A DNA stretch of 5,873 bases from JAXHUA01 sp034189695 (lineage in GTDB: Bacteria; Chloroflexota; Dehalococcoidia; E44-bin15): NCBI GenBank assembly GCA_034189695.1, contig JAXHUA010000149.1, forward strand, positions 1 through 5,873, read 5' to 3'. This document shows, piece after piece, positions 1-5,820 of the stretch (position 1 is the stretch's first letter; every line of letters begins with the position of its first letter). Position numbers and translations under genes: made by a program. The notes beneath the pieces were generated by a model. The model did not search any database. It saw only the letters and a list, made by a program, of their open reading frames with translations, and was not told where the DNA came from.

Positions 1-113
1 CAAGACCAAGGAAGAGTGGTATTTCACCGTTGGCTCCGCCTCAGCTAACGCAGAGACTTCCCAGCCTCCCACCTATCCTACACATCCGAAACCTCAAACC
101 AATGCCAAGCTGT

Positions 114-144
<31 letters not shown>

Positions 145-253
145 CGCGGGTAACCCGCGTCTTCACGGGTATCGCAATTTCGCCGAGTCCCTCGTTGAGA
201 CAGCGCCCAGGTCGTTACACCATTCGTGCGGGTCGGAACTTACCCGACAAGGG

Positions 254-310
<57 letters not shown>

Positions 311-338
311 AAGGCTTCCCCCAACCGAAGTCGGGGTA

Positions 339-371
<33 letters not shown>

Positions 372-1049
372 TGTCAGCCCCTATACATCCTCTTACGAGT
401 TAGCAGAGACCTGTGTTTTTGTTAAACAGTCGCCTGGGCCCGCTCACTGCGCCCCGACAGAGTCGGGGACCCCTTCTCCCGAAGTTACGGGGTCATTTTG
501 CCGAATTCCTTAACGAGGGTTCTCTCGTTCACCTGAGGGCTCTTGCCCCCACCCACCAGTGTCGGTTTACGGTACGGGCGCACAGCCTCAGCAAAAGGGC
601 TTTTCTTGACAGCTTAGGTTCAGCGGAATCGCGTCAGGTCTCCCCTCAACTCTCCCCGTTTCTCACTCTGACGAATCGGAGCTACAAACGGGGACGCACC
701 ATGTCCAATAGGCACGCTCCGCCTACCTGTCTGTGTCCCCCTCTGCCGTGAGAGACTGTACGGTGCTGGAATGATAACCAGCTGTCCATCGCCTACGCCT
801 GTCGGCCTCGGCTTAGGCCCGACTAACCCTACGTGGACTGACCTTCCGTAGGAAACCTTAGGTTTTCGGTGGGCGTGGTTCTCACACGCCTTACGCTACT
901 CATGCCGGCATTCTCTCTTCCGTATGCTCCACCCAGACTCACATCTGAGCTTCAAAGCAAACGCAACGCTCCCCTACCTTCCTCCGACGAGCGGAGGATC
1001 CATAGCTTCGGTGGCGGGCTTGAGCCCCGTTGGATTGTCGGCGCAGCAC

Positions 1050-1117
<68 letters not shown>

Positions 1118-1345
1118 TGGGCAACGCCACTTCCTTTACCACTTAGCCCGCCTTAGGGACCTTAGCTGATGGTCTGGGCTGTTTCCCTCTCGACCGCGGA
1201 GCTTATCCCCCACAGTCTCACTCCCAGGCTTTGAACTGTGGCATTTGCGGTTTGGCTGAGTTTGGTAAGCTTCTCGCCCCCTAGCCCATCCAGAGCCCTA
1301 CCTCCACAGCTGACCACCTGAGGCTGCACCTAAATGCATTTCGGG

Positions 1346-1383
<38 letters not shown>

Positions 1384-1679
1384 TCTATCCACAGTTCATC
1401 CCCCAGTTTTGCATCACTGGTGGGTTCGAGCCTCCACTCAGGAGTTACCTGAGCTTCACTCTGACCATGGATAGCTCACCCGGTTTCGGGTCTAATCAAT
1501 GCAACTCTTCGCCCTATTCAGACTCGCTTTCGCTACGGCTCCATCGTTCCAACGACTTAACCTCGCTACACCGATTAACTCGCCGGCTCATTCTTCAATA
1601 GGCACGCCATCAGTCCGACGAATCGAACCTCTGACCGCTTGTAGGTACATGGTTTCAGGTTCTATTTCACTCCCCTCCC

Positions 1680-1710
<31 letters not shown>

Positions 1711-2240
1711 AGTCCACTATCGGTCGTCAAGGGTATTTAGCCTTGGGATGTGGTCACCCCAGCTTCCCACAGGATTCCTCGTGTCCCGTGGTACTCAAGA
1801 ACACGGTAGGAGCCTCCCCCTTTCGCCTACGGGACTGTCACCCTCTGTGGTTGACCTTTCCAGGTTCCTTCGGCTAGGGTTTGGTTTGTAACTCCTTGCC
1901 TCTACTCGGGTCGAGGCCACCGTGCCTTACAACCCCGAGTGTACATAGGCCCCGAGGCCACTCAGCACACCCGGTTTGGGCTTCTCCCCGTTCGTTCGCC
2001 ACTACTAAGGGAATAATCTCTTTTCCTCAGGGTACTTAGATGTTTCAGTTCCCCCGGTTACCCCTTCCTAGCCTATGTGTTCAGCTAGGAGTATCCGAGT
2101 TTTGCTCGGATGGGTTGCCCCATTCGGGAATCCCCGGTTTAGCTCGCTAGACAGCTCACCGAGGCTTATCGCAGTCTTGCCGCGCCCTTCATCGGCCCTT
2201 GACGCCAAGGCATCCACCATGCACCCTTTCTTGCTTGACC

Positions 2241-2410
2241 TACATTAAGATGCGGGCATAACCACTATTCGGTTTTTAAGGTACAATTAAGGACGGCCTA
2301 TGCAAGCCGCCCTTCGACTTACAGGAGCCTTTGTGTCACCTATTCGATTCTGGCACTCCTGTGCCGGGGTAGTTCAAACCGCCTTTTCAGTTTCACACTC
2401 CCCTGCTGCC
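2241..2410 (-). other. Leader (precursor region) of 23S rRNA
   Basis: About 170 bases separate the predicted transcription start near 2410 from the mature 23S 5' end. On the minus strand they contain a hairpin GGCAC-AGGA-GTGCC (2352-2365), a second hairpin GGGCGGC/GCCGTCC with an 8-base loop and one G-U pair (2291-2312), and a segment CCTTAAAAACCGAATAG (about 2266-2282). The last resembles the TTGAAAACTGAATA type of sequence often seen just before 23S in other bacteria. There is no tRNA and no 16S 3' end here. The 5' half of the 23S processing stem should be within this stretch, but its partner beyond the 3' end is not visible. Confidence 0.65.
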
Positions 2411-2415
2411 AGCAG
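2403..2415. repeat. 13-base palindrome over the 23S transcription start
   Basis: CTGCTG-C-CAGCAG is a perfect 6-base inverted repeat with a single central base. It sits immediately downstream of the -10 box and covers the predicted +1 of the 23S transcript. It could be a protein-binding site or the start of a 5' leader fold; with a one-base centre, a tight RNA hairpin would need to open the inner pairs. Confidence 0.5.
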
Positions 2416-2416
2416 T

Positions 2417-2446
2417 ATGATAACACCCCGCTCTCAGCCTTGTCAA
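2417..2446 (-). promoter_or_regulatory. Promoter of the 23S rRNA gene
   Basis: On the minus strand there is a perfect -35 box TTGACA (2441-2446), an 18-base spacer and a -10 box TATCAT (2417-2422), which matches TATAAT at five of six positions. The predicted start is near 2410. The -35 box lies 24 bases beyond the stop codon of the upstream trkA-like gene. No AT-rich UP element is visible above the -35 box. It is the best promoter-like sequence between that gene and 23S, and shows that 23S can be transcribed without a 16S gene in front. Confidence 0.75.
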
Positions 2447-2470
2447 GCCCCGATCCCGCAGCAGTAAGCC

Positions 2471-3124
2471 TCATTTCACCGCCGCTTTCAAACCCCTCTC
2501 ATCCTCGCGCCTCACCACCGCGACCAGCCGCGCCCCCGCCTCTATCACCGTATCCTCCGAAGGGACCTGCGGCCCCTCCCGTCCAACCACCAGGCTTATC
2601 CTGGTGCCACACGGTATCGGCAGGTCCCCCACCCTCTTCCCCACAGCGCTGGAATCCTCCGGCACCTTCAACTCGACGAGCTCAAGCACACCCTCCTCGA
2701 GGGTCATCAAGTGAACGAGCGAATGTGTGGGCACTTCCTCTTCGATGTGCTCCATGATGAGGTCAGTGCTGCTCACGGTGACGTCTATACCCAGCGTCTT
2801 GAACAGCTTCTTATTGTTCGGGTTGTTGATGCGGGCGATGGTGCGTCCCACCTTGAACTTGTGTTTCGCCACCTGACATGCCACCAGGTTGTCCTCGTCC
2901 TCGTCCGTCACCGCGACGAACACGTCCGCCCTCTCCGTCCCAACCTCGGCAAGCGTACGCGCTTCGCACCCGTCACCGCGGCAGGCGACGCTGCCAAGCT
3001 GGTCGCCGATGAAGCCGCACCTTTGTGAATCCTTCTCAAGCACGAGAACCTCATGCCCTTCGCCAAGGAGCGCACTGGCGAGGTAGAACCCTATCTTCCC
3101 CCCCCCAACCACGATGATATACAT
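2471..3124 (-). CDS. TrkA-like RCK protein with TrkA_N and TrkA_C domains
   Basis: This 217-residue cytoplasmic protein is of the KTN/RCK type, which binds NAD(H) or other nucleotides and gates Trk/Ktr-type potassium transporters or channels. The Rossmann motif GGGKIG is at residues 7-12, with acidic Glu30 at the end of the second strand (LVLEKD), GDG at 50-52 and AVTDEDEDN at 71-79. The TrkA_C lobe runs from about 138 to 210, with GKRVGDLPIP and DTVIEAGARLVAV. The start is secure: TAAGGAGG lies five bases before ATG, and its TAA is the stop of the preceding gene, 10 bases away. It is half the length of E. coli-type TrkA, which has two N-C repeats, and matches KtrA-sized proteins. Three consecutive GGG codons encode Gly7-9 in a 9-G run. 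No TrkH/KtrB pore gene is in the window, so the partner is unknown. Confidence 0.93.
   Translation of the reverse strand: MYIIVVGGGKIGFYLASALLGEGHEVLVLEKDSQRCGFIGDQLGSVACRGDGCEARTLAEVGTERADVFVAVTDEDEDNLVACQVAKHKFKVGRTIARINNPNNKKLFKTLGIDVTVSSTDLIMEHIEEEVPTHSLVHLMTLEEGVLELVELKVPEDSSAVGKRVGDLPIPCGTRISLVVGREGPQVPSEDTVIEAGARLVAVVRREDERGLKAAVK
3098..3106 (-). repeat. 9-base poly-G tract inside trkA-like gene
   Basis: A run of nine C on the plus strand reads as GGG GGG GGG on the coding strand and encodes Gly7-Gly8-Gly9 of the nucleotide-binding motif. It begins 18 bases into the gene. Gain or loss of one base would shift the frame almost at the start of the protein. Confidence 0.9.
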
Positions 3125-3134
3125 CGAATCCTCC

Positions 3135-3533
3135 TTACTCCTCGACTATCGCCCTGAGACGCTCCGCCCCCATCACAGTCGGGCTGATCGTCGCCAGTCC
3201 GAGCGTGCTGTACAACTGCTCCCGCAGCGGGTCATAGATGCGGCAGGCTACCCGGGGGACATCGAAGACGTGCTTGGCTATCTGTGCCGCCATCACGTTG
3301 CGGTTGTCACCCTGCGTCACAGCGACAAAGGCATCCGCCTGCTCTATCCCCGCCTTGACCAGCGAGTTCTCGTCGGTGCCATCGCCCACCAGCGAACGCC
3401 CCTTGAAGCCTTCAGGAAGTCTCCTGAAGCTGTAGGGGTCAACATCAAGAACGAGCACGTCGTGGCCGTCGTCGCACAACAGTTGAGCCAGATGTGCCCC
3501 TACCCTACCACAGCCCATGATGATGGCATTCAT
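3135..3533 (-). CDS. Short TrkA-N (RCK N-lobe) protein
   Basis: This 132-residue protein consists almost entirely of one TrkA_N Rossmann domain. It has GCGRVG at residues 7-12, Asp30 in LVLDVDP as the probable ribose-binding acid, GDGTDENSL at 50-58, and AVTQGDNRNVMAAQIAK at 71-87. It ends in a helix (GAERLRAIVEE) with no TrkA_C lobe, so it is shorter than most single-RCK proteins. The chosen ATG overlaps the usp stop as ATGA and has GGGGAGA just upstream, so translation is probably coupled. An upstream in-frame start that would add 15 residues (MPGPAVAG..) lies inside usp and is less likely. The next gene, 10 bases on, supplies a second N lobe plus a C lobe, so the pair resembles a TrkA split over two genes with one C lobe missing. 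A role in gating potassium flux is family-based inference. Confidence 0.9.
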   Translation of the reverse strand: MNAIIMGCGRVGAHLAQLLCDDGHDVLVLDVDPYSFRRLPEGFKGRSLVGDGTDENSLVKAGIEQADAFVAVTQGDNRNVMAAQIAKHVFDVPRVACRIYDPLREQLYSTLGLATISPTVMGAERLRAIVEE

Positions 3534-3973
3534 GTCTCTCCCCGATCGACCGACTCCCGCCACAGCAGGACCCGGCACGGAGCGTTCTTGAACACGTAGG
3601 GAACAGTGCTTCCCATGTCGAACTCGCCGAAGCGCCTCCTGTAATTGGTCCCCATCACAATCACGTCGACGCCCCGTTCCACCGCTTCATCGACGATAGC
3701 TGGCCCGACCTCACGTGCCTGAAGCATCTCCGTCTCCACCTCGAAGTCCATCGCCCGCGCAGTATCCTCCGCGTGTGCCAGTACCTTCTCGCCCCTCTCC
3801 ATGTCGGGCTCATTCTCGGCATCCAGTGGCAACAGCCGTTTCATTTCAATAACGTACACGATGTATACTCTGCCCTTCACCTTCCCTTTCTGTGAAAGAC
3901 TGCACGCAAGTCTAATCACATCGTCGTCTACCTTCTCGCCGCTCACCGGCACCAGACAACTAGCGAATTCCAT
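3530..3973 (-). CDS. Universal stress protein (UspA family)
   Basis: This 147-residue protein is the usual length for a single Usp domain. It begins MEFASCLVPVSG, the typical first strand, has a central acidic helical part, then GVDVIVMGTNYRRRFGEFDM and GSTVPYVFKNAPCRVLLWR, the characteristic Usp C-terminal half. Most nucleotide-binding Usp proteins carry G-x2-G-x9-G-[S/T]; here the spacing is kept (G108, then Y111, then G121-S122) but the second glycine is tyrosine, so ATP binding is uncertain. It is the first gene of a three-gene unit with the two TrkA-like genes. The ribosome site is weak: AGGAAAGGGA is about 14 bases before the ATG, with GAGAG immediately before it, but no other start fits the domain. 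The grouping suggests stress or energy input to ion transport, which is inference. Confidence 0.9.
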   Translation of the reverse strand: MEFASCLVPVSGEKVDDDVIRLACSLSQKGKVKGRVYIVYVIEMKRLLPLDAENEPDMERGEKVLAHAEDTARAMDFEVETEMLQAREVGPAIVDEAVERGVDVIVMGTNYRRRFGEFDMGSTVPYVFKNAPCRVLLWRESVDRGET

Positions 3974-4139
3974 GCTCTCAATTGTGTCCCTTTCCTCAGA
4001 GTCGCAACATTATAATCCGTACCGTTCCAACATGCAATCGGGTTGCCCCCGGACCACAATCCAGCCTGCTGCAATGCGTGTGCCACGATTTCCAGACCGA
4101 AGCCGGCGGCCTCTGTCGCAATGAACCGCCCGCTTTCCG
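3974..4139 (-). other. Gap between channel gene and usp
   Basis: The 166 bases contain the usp promoter but no gene I can support. An imperfect hairpin (arms CAGA/TCTG and CCG/CGG, about 4093-4115) lies after the channel stop codon, without a following T tract, so I do not call it an intrinsic terminator. Confidence 0.5.
4009..4037 (-). promoter_or_regulatory. Probable promoter of the usp-trkA unit
   Basis: On the minus strand a perfect TATAAT (4009-4014) lies 17 bases below TTGCAT (4032-4037), which keeps TTG of the -35 consensus. The predicted start is near 4002, giving a 5' untranslated stretch of about 28 bases before the usp ATG. This makes usp-trkA a unit separable from the channel gene upstream, although read-through across the 166-base gap is possible. 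Confidence 0.6.
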
Positions 4140-4742
4140 TCAGGCCGACACACTCCCTCGTCTCTTGCGACGCGCCAGTTCGGCGTCGATCACCGCATGG
4201 ACCGTCTCACGGAGGGCCTCAAGGTCCTCAGGCGACAGCTCCTCCAGCCTGTCGAAGTTGTACTGTATCGTTCCCACCAGTTGACCGCTTGGCCTCCTTC
4301 GAGACAGCAGGAAGTACGAACTCAGCGGGAGCAGGAAGTAAGCACTTGCGCTGGCGATGATCGTTCCGTAGAAAAGCAAACAGCCTATCACCGTCCACAG
4401 CGCACCGACGACATAGCCCGCCGTTGTCACGGGCTCAGCCAGCGTCCCGGCGGTAGTCATCAGCACCACCCCAGCCCACAGCGCCTCGCCATAGCTGTCG
4501 ATTCCCGTCCCGGGCGCCCCAACCTCGGCGAAGTAGAACCCGGTCGAAAACACCAGCCAGAACAAGACGATCACCGGGAGCATGGGAACAAACGGCGTCC
4601 GAATGGCGAAGTCCCTGAAAGCGCGAGGCAATCCAAACAGGTTAGGCAAGAGCCTCTGCTTTCTCCTGGAAGGCATCCTCCGCCGCAGCACCTTGTCTCC
4701 GGGCCGCAGAGGCCGTATGGGCTCGTAGCCTTTGTTGTCCAT
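4140..4742 (-). CDS. Two-transmembrane pore-loop channel protein with altered selectivity filter
   Basis: This 200-residue protein fits the two-helix ion-channel family (Ion_trans_2, KcsA-like). A basic N-terminus (RRRMPSRRKQR) precedes a first membrane helix at about 52-74 (VPMLPVIVLFWLVFSTGFYF), a pore helix at about 83-95 (SYGEALWAGVVLM), the filter position TTAGTL at 96-101, and a second helix at about 108-137. The cytoplasmic tail includes a helical, charged segment (SPEDLEALRETVHAVIDAEL). KcsA has ALWWSVETATTVGYGDLYPVT where this protein has ALWAGVVLMTTAGTLAEPVT: the flanks align, but GYGD is lost and one residue is deleted. Potassium selectivity is therefore doubtful. The ATG at 4742 is preferred because GGAGG lies 8 bases upstream; a GTG three codons earlier overlaps that site. 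It has its own promoter and is followed by usp and two RCK genes, possible cytosolic partners. It lacks a fused RCK domain. Confidence 0.8.
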   Translation of the reverse strand: MDNKGYEPIRPLRPGDKVLRRRMPSRRKQRLLPNLFGLPRAFRDFAIRTPFVPMLPVIVLFWLVFSTGFYFAEVGAPGTGIDSYGEALWAGVVLMTTAGTLAEPVTTAGYVVGALWTVIGCLLFYGTIIASASAYFLLPLSSYFLLSRRRPSGQLVGTIQYNFDRLEELSPEDLEALRETVHAVIDAELARRKRRGSVSA

Positions 4743-4768
4743 GGGCCCCACCTCCGTTTGTCAGCGGA

Positions 4769-4797
4769 ATTGTACTGACGCCAATATGGGTTGTCAA
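4769..4797 (-). promoter_or_regulatory. Promoter of the channel gene
   Basis: On the minus strand TTGACA (4792-4797), a 17-base spacer and TACAAT (4769-4774) make a near-consensus sigma-70-type promoter. The predicted start near 4762 leaves about 20 untranslated bases containing the GGAGG ribosome site. A CCAAT/ATTGG inverted repeat (4781-4801) spans the -35 box and could bind a regulator. Confidence 0.75.
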
Positions 4798-5057
4798 TTG
4801 GAGATGCGCGCTACTGGAGCCGCTCGCTGCGGCACTCACAAACCCATCAGATTGGCCTGGAGCAAGGCAGGTGGCCACACAAGCGATCGCCCATGCCCAC
4901 AGCGAATTGCCTGCGCCCGATCTGCTCCGCCAACCTCCCTGGAAGGGGCAGATGAAGTCGCTGCCAGGAGCACATCCCAAGCCACCGTTTGCCACGTGGC
5001 GGTCGCACTGCGTTTCTCGGGCGCGTAGTGACCGCGTAGTGCATGGATACGACTTTC
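4798..5057. other. Non-coding stretch between divergent promoters
   Basis: Between the channel promoter and the marR promoter are about 260 bases with no gene I can support. Open frames on both strands here lack ribosome sites and any recognisable protein character. Visible structure is limited to a 10-base palindrome GCCACGTGGC (4991-5000), a hairpin GGCAG/CTGCC with a 9-base loop (4947-4965), and the tandem repeat at 5022-5041. No tRNA fold was found. Confidence 0.5.
5022..5041 (+). repeat. Tandem 9-base direct repeat upstream of marR promoter
   Basis: CGCGTAGTG occurs at 5022-5030 and again at 5033-5041, an 11-base period or about one helical turn. The second copy touches the -35 position of the marR promoter. 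The core GTAGTG recurs inverted as CACTAC at 5077-5082, on the other side of the -10 box. The arrangement suggests binding sites for a regulator, possibly the encoded MarR protein. Confidence 0.5.
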
Positions 5058-5067
5058 GTGCTATAAT
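5039..5067 (+). promoter_or_regulatory. Probable marR promoter
   Basis: A perfect -10 box TATAAT lies at 5062-5067. The 17-base-spaced -35 position (GTGCAT, 5039-5044) is poor, which would fit a regulated promoter. The predicted start near 5074 gives a long leader of about 130 bases before the marR ATG. No better promoter was seen closer to the gene. Confidence 0.55.
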
Positions 5068-5079
5068 GTACTATTACAC
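5058..5079. promoter_or_regulatory. Candidate MarR operator over the marR -10 box
   Basis: A 22-base imperfect dyad, GTGCTATAATG and TACTATTACAC, is symmetric at 7 of 11 half-site positions and covers the -10 box and predicted start. MarR dimers usually bind AT-rich dyads of this size that overlap their own promoters. Identification as an operator is inference. Confidence 0.35.
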
Positions 5080-5202
5080 TACCGAGTGCGTTCGCTGTCT
5101 GCCTCTGTCGGTCTGGTAGTCCGTTCAAGTGACTTTCGAGGTTACGTATGCCAGTTGAGTGCAGTCAGCAGCGCTCGCCAGCGATGCTATAGGGGAGGGA
5201 TC

Positions 5203-5682
5203 ATGATTGACCTGACGTCTGTGGATCGAGACTTCAAGCTGTGGGTTTTGTTGCATCAGACACGCGACGCAGTACACAAGGCGGCTGAGAAGGAACTGAG
5301 GCAGTTTGGCCTATCACCGATGGAAGCCAGCCTGCTATTTGCCGTCCACGCCATCGGCGAGCGTGCAACACCCGCCGAGATATCCCGATGGCTGTTCCGA
5401 GAGTCTCACTCCGTGTCCGGCCTGCTCGACAGGATGGAGAAGAAGGGGCTGGTGAAGCGGTCCAAGGACCTGGAGAGAAGGAACCTCGTAAGGATTTCGC
5501 TTACCGACAAGTCACGGCAGTTCTACAACACCTATGCCGAGATGAAGGTTATCGACCGCATACTCTCTTCTCTCACAGAGGACGACCGACGGAAACTCGC
5601 GGAGTACCTCACCAGGCTGCGAGACAGAGCCATTGAGGACCTTGGAATCGAGCGGGAGCTCCCCTTCCCAGGGCCCGTCTAG
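5203..5682 (+). CDS. MarR-family transcriptional regulator
   Basis: This 159-residue protein has the MarR length and layout. An N-terminal dimerisation helix (FKLWVLLHQTRDAVHKAAEKEL) is followed by LSPMEASLLFAVHAIG, then a winged helix-turn-helix at about 55-85 (TPAEISRWLFRESHSVSGLL, then DRMEKKGLVKR). The wing at about 88-102 (KDLERRNLVRISLTD) keeps the ERRN..RI.LT pattern typical of the family. C-terminal helices complete the dimer interface. The ATG at 5203 is chosen because AGGGGAGGGA ends two bases before it and the conserved region begins soon after; the open frame extends upstream to 5086 but that part looks non-coding. It is transcribed divergently from the channel gene. Control of its own promoter, and perhaps of the channel, is inference; the ligand is unknown. 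No cysteine is present, which argues against an OhrR-like thiol sensor. Confidence 0.93.
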   Translation: MIDLTSVDRDFKLWVLLHQTRDAVHKAAEKELRQFGLSPMEASLLFAVHAIGERATPAEISRWLFRESHSVSGLLDRMEKKGLVKRSKDLERRNLVRISLTDKSRQFYNTYAEMKVIDRILSSLTEDDRRKLAEYLTRLRDRAIEDLGIERELPFPGPV

Positions 5683-5723
5683 CCCTACAGCTTGACACTA
5701 GATTGCCGTCAACCGGGGGTGCT

Positions 5724-5756
5724 GGCCTCGCGAGAAGGGTCAGCCACTGCGAGGCC
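5724..5756. terminator. Hairpin after marR, possible (bidirectional) terminator
   Basis: GGCCTCGC (5724-5731) and GCGAGGCC (5749-5756) form a perfect 8-base GC-rich stem with a 17-base loop, 41 bases after the marR stop. No clear T tract follows on either strand (GTGTTGCGTC on plus), so it is not a classical intrinsic terminator. Its place between apparently convergent genes makes transcript ending or stabilisation the likeliest role. Confidence 0.4.
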
Positions 5757-5776
5757 GTGTTGCGTCAATAGAAAGT

Positions 5777-5820
5777 GTTACCGAACGGTGGTTGGTTGCC
5801 TCATAAATGAGGTTACCGAA
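5777..5820 (+). repeat. Direct repeat GTTACCGAA flanking a palindrome
   Basis: GTTACCGAA occurs at 5777-5785 and 5812-5820, 35 bases apart. Directly before the second copy is the 14-base palindrome CCTCATAAATGAGG (5799-5812). There is no T tract after it. It lies over the end of the possible partial minus-strand gene; its function is unknown. Confidence 0.45.

Noticed and set aside
2440..3599. Plus-strand open frames opposite the two trkA-like genes
   Set aside because: They are complements of well-supported minus-strand genes and have no recognisable domains or ribosome sites.
4093..4115. Hairpin after the channel gene as an intrinsic terminator
   Set aside because: The stem is interrupted by a bulge and no T tract follows.
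4743..4751. GTG start for the channel gene three codons upstream of the chosen ATG
   Set aside because: The GTG overlaps the GGAGG ribosome site that serves ATG 4742.
3801..4778. Plus-strand open frames over usp and the channel gene, up to 193 codons
   Set aside because: The minus-strand proteins have clear families and starts; the plus-strand translations are rich in Arg, Pro, Ser and Gln with no family features.
4642..5128. Overlapping open frames on both strands in the channel-marR gap
   Set aside because: They cross two promoters, lack ribosome sites and overlap each other; none has protein-like character.
5086..5202. N-terminal extension of the MarR protein
   Set aside because: It starts close to the predicted transcription start without a ribosome site, whereas ATG 5203 has a strong one and gives normal MarR length.
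5692..5712. TTGACA after marR as a -35 box
   Set aside because: No acceptable -10 box lies 16-18 bases downstream (sequence there is CCGGGGG); it forms one arm of a weak TTGAC/GTCAA repeat instead.
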